Assembly (NCBI RefSeq): GCF_014648855.1
Contig: NZ_BMRX01000001.1
Coordinates: 434,001 to 498,000 of the forward strand
Direction: 5' to 3'
Source: Streptomyces parvulus
Lineage (GTDB): Bacteria > Actinomycetota > Actinomycetes > Streptomycetales > Streptomycetaceae
Length of the DNA stretch: 64,000 bases
How positions within the stretch are numbered: position 1 is the stretch's first letter; every line of letters begins with the position of its first letter. Below the pieces are notes generated by a model. The model did no database searches. It worked only from the letters and a program-made list of their open reading frames with translations, and was not told the origin of the DNA. A program made the translations under genes and the position numbers. Positions 56,245 to 64,000 of the stretch are shown one piece after another.

Positions 56245-57114
56245 TCAGTCCAGGTCGGCCAGCAGCCGTTCGATGACGACGGCCACTCCGTCCTCGTTGT
56301 TGGCCACCGTCCGTCCGGACGCGGCGGCGATGACGTCCGGGTGCGCGTTGCCCATGGCGTAGGACCGGCCGGCCCAGGTCAGCATCTCCACGTCGTTCGG
56401 CATGTCACCGAAGGCGACGACCTCCTCGTGGGAGATGCCGCGCTCGGCGCAGCACAGGGCGAGCGTGCTGGCCTTGGACACCTCAGGCCCGCTGATCTCC
56501 AGCAGGGCGCTGGGGCTGGAGCGGGTGACGTTGGCACGGTCGCCGATCGCGAGGCGGGCCACGGTGAGGAAGCCGTCGGGGTCCAGCTCCGGATGGAAGG
56601 CGAGGATCTTGAGGACGGGCTCGTCCCCCGCGCGCCCGCCCGGGGCCAGGATCTCCTCGGCGGGCAGGAGGTCGTCGGGAACCTCCATGTGCAGCTTCGG
56701 GTACGCCGGCTCCTGGTGGAAGCCGTAGGTCTGCTCGACCGCGTACACCGTGCCGGGCGCGGCCTCCCGCAGCAGGCGTACGGCGTCCAGCGCGTTCTCC
56801 CGGGCCAGCTCGCGCACCTTCACGAAGCGGTGCGCGCCGGGGCCGCCGTGCAGGTCGACGACGGCGGCTCCGTTGCCGCAGATGGCGAGCCCGTGGCCGT
56901 GGACGTGGGCGCTGACCACGTCCATCCAGCGGGCGGGGCGGCCGGTGACGAAGAAGACCTCGATGCCCGCCTTCTCCGCGGCGGCCAGCGCGGCGACCGT
57001 GCGCGGGGAGACCGACTTGTCGTCGCGCAGCAGAGTGCCGTCGAGGTCGGTGGCGATCAGGCGCGGGCGGATGGTGGCGGCCGGGGGCTCGGGCTGTCGG
57101 GTCGCTGAGGTCAC
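56245..57114 (-). CDS. HAD-superfamily Cof-type phosphatase
   Basis: 289 residues from GTG 57112-57114. HAD motif I is LIATDLDGTLL (D23, D25), motif II VFFVTGRPARW, motif III with KLAFHPEL-like lysine region (VLKILAFHPELD), motif IV VVAFGDMPNDVEML. The C2-type cap and the closing MGNAHPDV...VANNEDGVA belong to the Cof/YbiV branch, which hydrolyses sugar phosphates and nucleotides. GACAAT (57121-57126, read leftward) is a -10 box six bases before the GTG, so the mRNA is probably leaderless; the longer open frame is rejected. Confidence 0.9.
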   Translation of the reverse strand: MTSATRQPEPPAATIRPRLIATDLDGTLLRDDKSVSPRTVAALAAAEKAGIEVFFVTGRPARWMDVVSAHVHGHGLAICGNGAAVVDLHGGPGAHRFVKVRELARENALDAVRLLREAAPGTVYAVEQTYGFHQEPAYPKLHMEVPDDLLPAEEILAPGGRAGDEPVLKILAFHPELDPDGFLTVARLAIGDRANVTRSSPSALLEISGPEVSKASTLALCCAERGISHEEVVAFGDMPNDVEMLTWAGRSYAMGNAHPDVIAAASGRTVANNEDGVAVVIERLLADLD

Positions 57115-57120
57115 CGGGTC

Positions 57121-57126
57121 ATTGTC
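57121..57126 (-). promoter_or_regulatory. -10 box of leaderless HAD phosphatase mRNA
   Basis: GACAAT, six bases from the GTG start; no SD. Confidence 0.45.
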
Positions 57127-57180
57127 ACGCACAGGCGTGCACGCCCGTGCGCCGGTCCGCACATCTGTGAGTTACGGCTC

Positions 57181-58086
57181 TCATCCCTTCAGCTGGGCCG
57201 GCGCCTCCATGGCGATCCGCTCGAAGATCTTCTCGTCCGCGGTGAAGTCCGAGTCGGCGATGGGCCAGTGGACGACCAGCTCGGTGAAGCCCAGGTCGCG
57301 GTGGCGGCCGGCGAAGTCCACGAACGCGTCGACGGACTCCAGCGGCCGGCTGCGGTCCGGGGTGAAGCCGGTGAGCAGGACCCGTTCCACCTCGTCCAGG
57401 TCGCGGCCGATCGCGGCGCAGGCGTCGGCCAGCCGGTCGCCCTGCTGCCGCAGGGCACGGTCGGACTGCTGGGGGGTGCCCTCCTCGTAGAGCTTCGGGT
57501 CGCCGGTGGTCACCCACGCCTGCCCGTACCGGGCCGCCAGCTTCAGCCCCCGGGGACCGGTCGCGGCCACCGCGAACGGCAGCCGGGGCCGCTGGACACA
57601 GCCGGGGATGTTCCGGGCCTCGTGGGCCGAGTAGAAGTCGCCCTCGTAGGAGACGGCGTCCTCCGTCAGCAACCGGTCGAGCAGGGGGATGAACTCGCCG
57701 AAACGGTCGGCCCGCTCACGCGGCGTCCACGCCTCCTGGCCGAGCGCGGTGGCGTCGAAACCGGTACCGCCCGCTCCTATGCCCAGCGTGATCCGGCCGC
57801 CGGAGATGTCGTCGAGGGAGATCAGTTCCTTGGCGAGCGTCACCGGGTGCCGGAAGTTCGGGGACGTCACCAGGGTGCCCAGCCGCAGCCGCTCGGTGAC
57901 CGCCGCCGCGGCGGTGAGGGTCGGTACTGCACCGAACCACGGCCCGTCGCGGAAGCTCCGCCAGGACAGGTGGTCGTAGGTGTAAGCGGTGTGGAAGCCG
58001 AGCTGCTCGGCACGTGTCCAGGTGGAACGGCCGCCCTCGTGCCAGCGGCGGTACGGAAGGATCACGGTGCTCAGACGCAGACTCAT
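57181..58086 (-). CDS. Luciferase-like (F420/FMN-dependent) oxidoreductase
   Basis: 301 residues of the bacterial luciferase-like TIM-barrel: LSTVILPYRRWHEGGRSTWTRAEQLGFHTAYTYDHL, LRLGTLVTSPNFRHPVTLAKELISLDDISGGRITLGIGAGG, and FAVAATGPRGLKLAARYGQAWVTTG. These features are common to F420-dependent reductases of actinomycetes; cofactor is inferred. Start ATG 58084-58086; TAGGCT (58094-58099, read leftward) lies seven bases away and the mRNA may be leaderless, though a GGAG is also within the short leader. Confidence 0.9.
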   Translation of the reverse strand: MSLRLSTVILPYRRWHEGGRSTWTRAEQLGFHTAYTYDHLSWRSFRDGPWFGAVPTLTAAAAVTERLRLGTLVTSPNFRHPVTLAKELISLDDISGGRITLGIGAGGTGFDATALGQEAWTPRERADRFGEFIPLLDRLLTEDAVSYEGDFYSAHEARNIPGCVQRPRLPFAVAATGPRGLKLAARYGQAWVTTGDPKLYEEGTPQQSDRALRQQGDRLADACAAIGRDLDEVERVLLTGFTPDRSRPLESVDAFVDFAGRHRDLGFTELVVHWPIADSDFTADEKIFERIAMEAPAQLKG

Positions 58087-58093
58087 GTCTCCG

Positions 58094-58099
58094 AGCCTA
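58094..58099 (-). promoter_or_regulatory. -10 box before the luciferase-like gene
   Basis: TAGGCT, seven bases before the ATG; fits a leaderless start. Confidence 0.4.
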
Positions 58100-58112
58100 A
58101 GCGGCCGACCCC

Positions 58113-58126
58113 GTTTCACGTGAAAC
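58113..58126. promoter_or_regulatory. parS: parS, perfect
   Basis: GTTTCACGTGAAAC in the spacer upstream of the luciferase-like gene. The flanking bases (GCCGACC and GGTCGGC) are again complementary, so the site stands at the centre of a broken hairpin at about 58104-58137. Confidence 0.93.
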
Positions 58127-58218
58127 ATCGGTCGGCGTCACCGAAAGCGACCGCTCCGACACGGAGCAGCGTGCGGCAGGTGCTTCGCGCCGCCGGTCAT
58201 GCGGGTCAGTATCCGGTT

Positions 58219-58842
58219 TCAGTGGCCGGCGGGAAAGCGCAGGTAGCTCGGGGGTACGGCCCGGGTCAGCCAGACGCCGTTCGCGCTGACGTGGAAGACG
58301 TGACCGTCGCGGTGCATGGCGGCGCTGTCCACGGAGAGGACGACCGGACGCCCGCGGCGGGCCCCGACCCGGGTGGCGGTCTCGCGGTCCGGGGAGAGGT
58401 GGACGTCGTGCCGGTTCATCGGGCGCAGCCCGTCGGCCCGGATCGTGTCCAGGTTGCGGGCCACGGTGCCGTGGTAGAGGTACGGCGGCGGAGCGGCTTC
58501 GGGCAGTCCGAGATCCACGTCGACGCTGTGCCCCTGGCTGGCGCGGATGCGGGTGCCCTCGACGGCGAAGCGCCGTTTGTCGTTCGTGGCCACCACGTGG
58601 TCGAGCTCTTCACGGGTGAAGCGGAAGCCGTGCGCGGCCGCCGCGGCGATCAGGGTGTCGATCTCGGTCCAGCCGGCCTCGTCGAGGGTGAGCCCGATGC
58701 GTTCCGGCTGGTGGCGCAGATGCTTGGACAGGTACTTGGACACCTTCACGATGCGTCTGTCGTCCATGTGCGCGTCCGTGCGGGCGCCCACGGGCTCCTG
58801 TCCCTGGTCGCGTCCGTATTCGTGTCCGCGTTCGTGCTCCAT
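58219..58842 (-). CDS. kptA: RNA 2'-phosphotransferase, Tpt1/KptA family
   Basis: 207 residues, or 182 if the second ATG (M26, 58767) is used. The family core is VKVSKYLSKHLRHQPERIGLTLDEAGW, then LYHGTVARNLDTIRADGLRPMNRHDVHLSPD and RRGRPVVLSVDSAAMHRDGHVFHVSANGVWLT, with the conserved Arg/His residues of the ADP-ribosyl transfer site. In eukaryotes the enzyme removes the splice-junction 2'-phosphate from tRNA using NAD+; bacteria have no such splicing, so the natural substrate here is unknown. No SD distinguishes the starts; the first 25 residues are acidic and poorly conserved, so the shorter form is quite possible. Confidence 0.9.
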   Translation of the reverse strand: MEHERGHEYGRDQGQEPVGARTDAHMDDRRIVKVSKYLSKHLRHQPERIGLTLDEAGWTEIDTLIAAAAAHGFRFTREELDHVVATNDKRRFAVEGTRIRASQGHSVDVDLGLPEAAPPPYLYHGTVARNLDTIRADGLRPMNRHDVHLSPDRETATRVGARRGRPVVLSVDSAAMHRDGHVFHVSANGVWLTRAVPPSYLRFPAGH

Positions 58843-58898
58843 GGCCCAAGCTTGCCGAGAGAGACGCGCTTCACGCGATCGATTTTGCCTCCGAGGTT

Positions 58899-58953
58899 TG
58901 ATCCACAGTCAAGTTCGGTTATCCACAGGCTGGTTGGGGATTCCTGTGGAAAC
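58899..58953. promoter_or_regulatory. Second DnaA-box-like cluster
   Basis: TTATCCACA at 58919-58927 is a perfect box; TGATCCACA at 58899-58907 has one mismatch; TGTGGAAAC at 58945-58953 is a weaker inverted copy. All are in the short spacer between kptA and the EphD-like gene, overlapping the latter's last codon. Confidence 0.45.
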
Positions 58954-60710
58954 TAGAGCGGCGGCTTCACTCGCGCGAGACGCCTCAACACCCCTGGGGT
59001 GTAACGGGACATGAGGTGGACGCCACGGGCCTCCGGCGTCACGGGGACCACGGCCCTGTTGTGCACCACCGCCTCCAGGACCGCGTCGGCCACCTTCTCC
59101 GGCGGGTAGTTGCGCATCCCGTACAGCCGCGCGCTGCGCCGCTGACGCCGCTCCTCCTCCTCGGCGTCCACGCCCGCGAAGCGCGCCGTCGAGGTGATGC
59201 CGGTGTTGACGATGCCGGGGCAGATCGCCGTGACACCGATGCCCTGCCCCGCCAGCTCGGCCCGCAGGCACTCGCTCAGCATCAGCACGGCCGCCTTGGA
59301 CGTGCTGTACGCGGGCAGCACCCGGGACGGCTGGAAGGCGGCCGCCGACGCGGTGTTGACGATGTGGCCGCCCTGCCCGCGCTCGGCCATCTGCCTGCCG
59401 AACAGCCGGCAGCCGTGGATCACGCCCCACAGATTGACGTCGAGGACCTTCCGCCAGTCCTCCGCGGTGGTGTCGAGGAAGGAACCCGACAGTCCGATGC
59501 CGGCGTTGTTCACGAGCACGTCCACCACGCCGTATTCGGCGGCGACCTTGGCCGCCAGCTTCTCCATGGCCTGCTCGTGGGAGACGTCGACGGTCTCGGC
59601 CCAGGCGTCCGGCGCCCCGATCAGCCGGGACAGCTCGGCGGTGCGGGCGGCGGCCTCCGCGTCCCGGTCGACGGCGACCACGCGCGCACCGGCCTCGGCG
59701 AAGGCGAACGCCGTCGCCCGCCCGATGCCGTTGCCCGCCCCGGTGACCAGCACCAGCTGTCCGCCGAAGCGGTCGGCGTGCCTGCCCCCGGGCGCCGTTC
59801 CGGGCCGGCCGTCCTCGGTGGAGATGACGAACTCCGTGATCCAGTCCGCGAGCCGGTCCGGCCGGGTGCGCGGCACCCAGTGCTTGGCGGGGAGCGTACG
59901 GCGGGTCAGCCGGGGCGCCCACTGCTCCAGCCCGTCGTAGAGGCGCTCCGACAGGAAGGCGTCACCGAGGGGCGTGACGAGCTGCACGGGCGCGTGCGCG
60001 TAGGCGTCCTCGCGCGGGCGCCGCAGCCGGGGCCTGACGTTGTCCCGGTACAGCCACGCCCCGTGCGCCGCGTCCGAGGGCAGGGACGGGGTCGGGTAGT
60101 CGCCGCCGGGTACCTGCTCGACGCGTTCCAGGATGCGCGGCCAGCGCTTGCCGAGGGGGCCGCGCCAGGCCAGTTCGGGCAGTACCGGCGTGTGCAGCAG
60201 GTAGACGTACCAGGACTTGGCGCCCTGGCCGAGGAGCTGGCCGACCCGGCGCGGGGTGGGCCGCCGCAGACGCTTGTTGATCCAGTGGCCGAAGTGGTCG
60301 AGCGACGGACCGGACATCGAGGTGAAGGAGGCGATGCGCCCCTCGGTGCGGTCGACCGTGACGAACTCCCAGGACTGCACCGAGCCCCAGTCGTGGCCCA
60401 CCAGGTGCACCGGCCGGTCCGGGCTGACCGCGTCCGCCACGGCCAGGAAGTCGTCCGTCAGCTTCTCCAGGGTGAACCCGCCGCGCAGCGGGCTCGGCGC
60501 CGTGGACCGGCCGTGGCCCCGGACGTCGTAGAGGACCACGTGGAAGCGGTCGGCGAGCCGGCCGGCGACCTCGGACCAGACCTCCTTGCTGTCCGGGTAG
60601 CCGTGCACCAGCACGATCGTGGGCTGCCGCTCGTCGCCCAGCTCGGCCACGCACAGCTCGACCCCGCCCGTGCGCACCCAGCGCTCCCGCGCTCCGTCCA
60701 GCACCGTCAT
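58953..60710 (-). CDS. EphD-like fusion: alpha/beta-hydrolase plus short-chain dehydrogenase
   Basis: 585 residues. The N-terminal half (1-300) is an alpha/beta-hydrolase of the epoxide hydrolase/dehalogenase type: oxyanion motif HGYPDS, nucleophile D107 in GHDWGS, terminal His in KHWVPRTRPD. From about 315 it is a classical SDR: LVLVTGAGNGIGRATAFAF, NNAGIGLSGS, YSTSK (Y near 466) and PGIVNTGI. The same order occurs in M. tuberculosis EphD, linked to mycolate processing; Streptomyces lack mycolates, so another lipid or epoxide is the likely substrate. Start ATG 60708-60710 has GGAGG four bases upstream and overlaps the M24 gene stop (ATGA). Confidence 0.88.
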   Translation of the reverse strand: MTVLDGARERWVRTGGVELCVAELGDERQPTIVLVHGYPDSKEVWSEVAGRLADRFHVVLYDVRGHGRSTAPSPLRGGFTLEKLTDDFLAVADAVSPDRPVHLVGHDWGSVQSWEFVTVDRTEGRIASFTSMSGPSLDHFGHWINKRLRRPTPRRVGQLLGQGAKSWYVYLLHTPVLPELAWRGPLGKRWPRILERVEQVPGGDYPTPSLPSDAAHGAWLYRDNVRPRLRRPREDAYAHAPVQLVTPLGDAFLSERLYDGLEQWAPRLTRRTLPAKHWVPRTRPDRLADWITEFVISTEDGRPGTAPGGRHADRFGGQLVLVTGAGNGIGRATAFAFAEAGARVVAVDRDAEAAARTAELSRLIGAPDAWAETVDVSHEQAMEKLAAKVAAEYGVVDVLVNNAGIGLSGSFLDTTAEDWRKVLDVNLWGVIHGCRLFGRQMAERGQGGHIVNTASAAAFQPSRVLPAYSTSKAAVLMLSECLRAELAGQGIGVTAICPGIVNTGITSTARFAGVDAEEEERRQRRSARLYGMRNYPPEKVADAVLEAVVHNRAVVPVTPEARGVHLMSRYTPGVLRRLARVKPPL

Positions 60711-61549
60711 GTCGCCTCCGCCCAGCGCCGCACGTGCGGCAGATCGTCGTCCAGCCAGAAGGCGCTCTCCTCGGGATCCGCGGAGTCGGTGACGACCAGG
60801 ATCTCCTCGAACTTCGCGCCGGTACCCCGGAAACCGAGGTGTGGTTCGACCGCCCACAGCCCCGGACGGGGCGGGTGGTCGGAGAAGCGGTGGGGCGACC
60901 ACAGCGGGGACCAGCCCTCGCGGTGGCCGTGCAGAGCGTCGCCCGCCAGGCCCTTGAGCGACTGCGTGCCGAAGCCGAACAGGCGTGGGGACAGGCGCCG
61001 TTCCCGCACCCGGTCCACCTTGTGGGCGATGACGCCGAAGGGGTAGGCGCGGTGCCGGTTGGCGTAGCCCTGGCGGATCATGAGCCGGTCGACGTCCTCG
61101 TAGATCTCCCGCAGCGAACGGCGTTCGCGCACCTCGCGCATGATCAGCTCGCGGTGCGCGGCCAGGTCGGCCGCCAGCCGGTGCTGGACCGGGTTGGCGC
61201 CGAGCGAGCCGGAGTAGCCGACGTCGGCGGTGAAACCCCGGTACACCGGGGCCATGTCCAGGATGAAGGGCATCCCCGGCTCCAGCCGGCGGCCGGTGGG
61301 GAAGAACTGGAGCGGAACGCGGAAGTCCGTGAACGCGGTGCGGTCGCCGAACCAGGCGAAGGGGAGGTGGAACCAGTCCCGCACACCCCGCTCGCGCAGC
61401 CACTCGCGCTGCATGCGGGCCGCCTCGCGCTCGGTCACCCCGGGCGCCAGCCGGGCGGCCACCGCCTCGGCGCACGCGTACGCGAGCCGCTGCACCTCCC
61501 GGAAACCCCGCAGCTCCGTGCCGATCTCCGCCGCCACTGCCGTCGCCAT
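60707..61549 (-). CDS. M24-family metallopeptidase (Xaa-Pro aminopeptidase-like)
   Basis: 280 residues. The pita-bread fold retains all five metal ligands: D98 and D109 in LDMAPVYRGFTADVGY, H176 in FGVIAHKVD, E235 in AVEPHLGF and E249 in KFEEILVV. There is no N-terminal creatinase domain, so it is the short form. It overlaps the EphD-like gene by four bases, implying a common function, unusual for an aminopeptidase. Peptidase or related hydrolase activity (M24 members also include creatinase and non-peptidase relatives) is plausible. The start ATG 61547-61549 is preceded by a GGGGTGG-like SD. Confidence 0.88.
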   Translation of the reverse strand: MATAVAAEIGTELRGFREVQRLAYACAEAVAARLAPGVTEREAARMQREWLRERGVRDWFHLPFAWFGDRTAFTDFRVPLQFFPTGRRLEPGMPFILDMAPVYRGFTADVGYSGSLGANPVQHRLAADLAAHRELIMREVRERRSLREIYEDVDRLMIRQGYANRHRAYPFGVIAHKVDRVRERRLSPRLFGFGTQSLKGLAGDALHGHREGWSPLWSPHRFSDHPPRPGLWAVEPHLGFRGTGAKFEEILVVTDSADPEESAFWLDDDLPHVRRWAEAT

Positions 61550-61619
61550 GCCACCCCGTTCCAGCCGTCCCGGCGCGGTCCGCGCCGGGAGTGCTACTCG
61601 CTCGTAACGTGACGCGCTG

Positions 61620-61648
61620 AATCTCCCAGTTGTTAGACCCATCGTCAA
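61620..61648 (-). promoter_or_regulatory. Promoter of the M24/EphD-like operon
   Basis: Read leftward: TTGACG (61643-61648), 17 bases, GAGATT (61620-61625). Leader of about 65 bases before the M24 start. Confidence 0.5.
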
Positions 61649-61780
61649 TAGCGTGGTCGGAGCGTGCCGCATCGGCCGGTCCGCGTGGCTCTCAAGTACG
61701 GCATTCCCTACGGGCCCGTACTACTGGAGTCTGACGCCAAGACGGCTCTGCGGTCTGACGACCCCAGTGGTGCGCGTCAC

Positions 61781-61794
61781 TACTGTCGTGGATG
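61781..61794 (+). promoter_or_regulatory. Leaderless promoter of the ABC transporter operon
   Basis: TACTGT at 61781-61786 lies seven bases before the GTG at 61794; no SD. Confidence 0.45.
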
Positions 61795-62762
61795 TGACTG
61801 TGATCGCGACCGAAAGCCTGAGCAAGCGGTTCCCCCGGGTGACCGCGCTCGACCGGCTCTCCGTGGATGTCGGACCCGGTGTGACCGGACTCGTCGGTGC
61901 CAATGGCGCCGGCAAGTCCACTCTGATCAAGATCCTTCTGGGTCTGTCTCCCGCCACCGAGGGCCGGGCCGAAGTGCTCGGACTCGATGTCGCCACCAAG
62001 GGCGCCGCCATCCGCGAGCGGGTCGGCTACATGCCGGAGCACGACTGCCTGCCGCCCGACGTCTCGGCCACCGAGTTCGTCGTGCACATGGCCCGGATGT
62101 CCGGCCTGCCGCCCACCGCCGCCCGCGAACGCACGGCCGACACCCTGCGCCACGTCGGCCTGTACGAGGAGCGCTACCGGCCCATCGGCGGCTACTCGAC
62201 CGGCATGAAGCAGCGCGTGAAGCTCGCCCAGGCCCTGGTGCACGACCCCCAGCTGGTCTTCCTGGACGAGCCGACCAACGGCCTCGACCCGGTCGGCCGC
62301 GACGAGATGCTCGGCCTCATCCGCCGCATCCACACCGACTTCGGCATCTCCGTCCTGGTCACCTCACACCTGCTGGGCGAGCTGGAACGCACCTGCGACC
62401 ACGTCGTCGTCGTGGACGGCGGCAAGCTGCTGCGCTCCAGCTCCACGACGGACTTCACGCAGAGCACGACGACCCTCGCCATCGAGGTCACCGACACCGA
62501 CGAGCACCCCGACGGCACCCGCGCGGTGCGCGAGGCGCTCGACGCCCGCGGAGTGGCCGTCCAGGACGGCAGCGGCCTGCCCGGCGCCGGCCACGTCCTG
62601 CTGCTCACGGCGACCGGCGAGGAGACCTACGACCTGGTCCGGGACGTCATCGCCGACCTCGGCCTCGGCCTGGTGCGCATGGAGCAGCGCCGGCACCACA
62701 TCGCGGAGGTCTTCAAGGACAGCGACGAAGCACGGAAGGAGGCGGTCGGCCATGGCAGCTGA
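61794..62762 (+). CDS. ABC transporter ATP-binding protein
   Basis: 322 residues from GTG 61794. Walker A GANGAGKST, signature GYSTGMKQRVKLAQ, Walker B LVFLDEPTNGLDP and the H-loop VTSHLL are intact. The C-terminal 90 residues form an accessory domain found in drug/lantibiotic-type exporters. The first of a set that continues with a permease and a second ATPase, each overlapping the previous gene. Substrate unknown; export is likely because no binding protein is present. An alternative GTG at 61788 is possible. Confidence 0.92.
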   Translation: MTVIATESLSKRFPRVTALDRLSVDVGPGVTGLVGANGAGKSTLIKILLGLSPATEGRAEVLGLDVATKGAAIRERVGYMPEHDCLPPDVSATEFVVHMARMSGLPPTAARERTADTLRHVGLYEERYRPIGGYSTGMKQRVKLAQALVHDPQLVFLDEPTNGLDPVGRDEMLGLIRRIHTDFGISVLVTSHLLGELERTCDHVVVVDGGKLLRSSSTTDFTQSTTTLAIEVTDTDEHPDGTRAVREALDARGVAVQDGSGLPGAGHVLLLTATGEETYDLVRDVIADLGLGLVRMEQRRHHIAEVFKDSDEARKEAVGHGS

Positions 62763-63660
62763 ACAGCCCACAGCCACGGTCCCGGGTGACCAGACCCGCA
62801 TCCACAACATCGGCTACCGCAACTACGACGGCCCCCGCCTCGGCCGCGCCTACGCCCGCCGGTCGCTGTACTCGCAGTCCCTGCGCGGCGCCTACGGCCT
62901 CGGCCGCTCGGCCAAGTCCAAGGTGCTGCCGATGCTGCTGTTCGTGGTGATGTGCCTGCCCGCGGCCATCATGGTCGCCGTCGCCGTCGCGACCAAGGCG
63001 AACGACCTGCCGCTGGACTACACCCGCTACGCGATCGTCCTCCAGGCCGTCATCAGCCTCTACGTCGCCTCGCAGGCCCCGCAGTCCGTCTCGCGCGACC
63101 TGCGCTTCAAGACCGTGCCGCTGTACTTCTCGCGGCCGATCGAGACCGCCGACTACGTCCGCGCCAAGTACGCGGCGCTGTCCTCGGCCCTGTTCATCCT
63201 CACCGCGGCACCGCTGCTGGTGCTCTACGTCGGCGCGCTGCTCGCCAAACTCGACTTCGCGGACCAGACCAAGGGGTTCGCCCAGGGACTCGTCTCCGTG
63301 GCACTGCTCTCGCTGCTCTTCGCCGGGCTCGGCCTGGTCGTCGCCTCGGTCACGCCGCGCCGCGGCTTCGGCATCGCGGCCGTCATCGCCGTCCTGACCA
63401 TCACCTACGGCGCGGTCTCCACGCTCCAGGCCATCGCCGACGTCCAGGGCAGCTCCGGAGCCGTCGCCTGGATCGGGCTCTTCTCGCCCATCACCCTCAT
63501 CGACGGGGTGCAGTCCGCCTTCCTGGGCGCCACCTCGGCTTTCCCGGGCGGCGTCGGCCCGAGCAACGGCGAGGGACTGGTCTTCGTCCTCGTCACCCTG
63601 GGCCTGATCGCCGGCACCTACGGCCTGCTGATGCGCCGCTACAAGAAGGTGGGACTGTGA
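62752..63660 (+). CDS. ABC transporter permease
   Basis: 302 residues. An N-terminal soluble segment (HNIGYRNYDGPRLGRAYARRSLYSQS) typical of this two-component export family precedes six hydrophobic helices (from VLPMLLFVVMCLPAAIMVAVAVA to GLVFVLVTLGLIAGTYGLLM). The start overlaps the ATPase stop by 11 bases, so translation is coupled. Ends RRYKKVGL. Confidence 0.92.
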   Translation: MAAEQPTATVPGDQTRIHNIGYRNYDGPRLGRAYARRSLYSQSLRGAYGLGRSAKSKVLPMLLFVVMCLPAAIMVAVAVATKANDLPLDYTRYAIVLQAVISLYVASQAPQSVSRDLRFKTVPLYFSRPIETADYVRAKYAALSSALFILTAAPLLVLYVGALLAKLDFADQTKGFAQGLVSVALLSLLFAGLGLVVASVTPRRGFGIAAVIAVLTITYGAVSTLQAIADVQGSSGAVAWIGLFSPITLIDGVQSAFLGATSAFPGGVGPSNGEGLVFVLVTLGLIAGTYGLLMRRYKKVGL

Positions 63661-64000
63661 GCACCCTCAGCATCGACCACGTCTCGCGCTGGTTCGGCAA
63701 CGTGGTCGCGGTCAACGACATCACCATGACGATCGGCCCCGGCGTCACCGGCCTCCTCGGCCCCAACGGCGCGGGCAAGTCCACCCTCATCAACATGATG
63801 GGCGGCTTCCTCGCCCCCTCCACCGGCAGCGTCACCCTCGACGGCAGGCCGGTCTGGCGCAACGAGGCCATCTACAAGCACATCGGGATCGTCCCCGAGC
63901 GCGAGGCGATGTACGACTTCCTCACCGGCCGCGAGTTCGTCCTGGCCAACGCCGAGCTGCACGGCCTGGGCGCCAAGGCCGCCCAGGAGGCACTCGCCAC
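63657..64000 (+). CDS. Second ABC transporter ATP-binding protein (cut by window edge)
   Basis: 114 codons to the window edge from GTG 63657, which overlaps the permease stop (GTGA). VSTLSIDHVSRWFGNVVAVN, then Walker A LLGPNGAGKSTL and the Q-loop region IGIVPEREAMYDFLTG. It probably continues into a second permease outside the window, as in the four-gene SCO3956-3959-type cluster recalled from S. coelicolor. Confidence 0.92.
   Translation, partial: MSTLSIDHVSRWFGNVVAVNDITMTIGPGVTGLLGPNGAGKSTLINMMGGFLAPSTGSVTLDGRPVWRNEAIYKHIGIVPEREAMYDFLTGREFVLANAELHGLGAKAAQEALA

Overview
This window is a piece of the conserved core chromosome of a Streptomyces species. The evidence is internal: very high GC with GTG starts and GC-rich third positions; ssgA with its activator ssgR (sporulation genes confined to morphologically complex actinomycetes); a femX-type peptidoglycan branching enzyme; inositol-1-phosphate synthase; a perfect Rex operator before cydA; and many copies of the Streptomyces ParB site GTTTCACGTGAAAC. 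Gene order matches, from memory, the S. coelicolor SCO3893-SCO3958 segment just to one side of oriC. No tRNA, rRNA, insertion sequence, prophage, integrase, CRISPR array or plasmid gene was seen.

Layout. 1-7.2 kb: a leftward envelope operon (DUF6049 membrane protein, murJ lipid II flippase, kinase-like protein running off the left edge) divergent from the CCA-adding enzyme. 7.2-12.0 kb: a lone secreted protein, an LppU/SCO3897-type membrane protein, an MFS exporter, and a padR-ino1 pair with a clear operator. 12.3-19.4 kb: a class A penicillin-binding protein, a GT87-type mannosyltransferase, an alanine-racemase-like protein, femX and a small membrane protein. 19.6-24.8 kb: rpsF-ssb-rpsR-rplI, a MATE transporter and dnaB, with a DnaA-box-like cluster between the last two. 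24.8-34.3 kb: an accessory-flavoured stretch of small enzymes, transporters and regulators (serine hydrolase, GNATs, MarR/MFS/heme-binding protein, Nudix, LysR, a PLP enzyme/phosphatase/membrane protein operon, cupin). 34.4-36.3 kb: small membrane protein, ssgR, ssgA. 36.3-45.1 kb: YibE/F transporter, TPP riboswitch and thiC, TerD-vWA protein, a membrane protein, metallophosphoesterase, LacI regulator. 45.4-55.1 kb: hisC-type aminotransferase, cyclophilin-like protein, the cytochrome bd operon (cydA, cydB, fused cydDC) under a Rex operator, then a DevS-like GAF histidine kinase. 55.1-64 kb: M23 endopeptidase, HAD phosphatase, luciferase-like oxidoreductase, RNA 2'-phosphotransferase, an M24 peptidase coupled to an EphD-like hydrolase-SDR fusion, and a cotranscribed ABC transporter cut by the right edge.

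The feature tying the window together is chromosomal rather than metabolic: eleven perfect and two near-perfect parS sites are spread over it, mostly between genes. Two lie at the exact centre of long terminator palindromes between convergent genes, one overlaps the cydDC start codon, one lies inside a coding sequence, and a near-match forms a hairpin in the variable arm of the thiC riboswitch. Two DnaA-box-like clusters add to the origin-proximal character. I found no convincing wholly new multi-gene system. The least explained items are the parS/terminator chimeras, the divergent alanine-racemase-like partner of femX, the EphD-like fusion with an M24 peptidase, the lone secreted protein at 7.2 kb, and the long region ahead of hisC.
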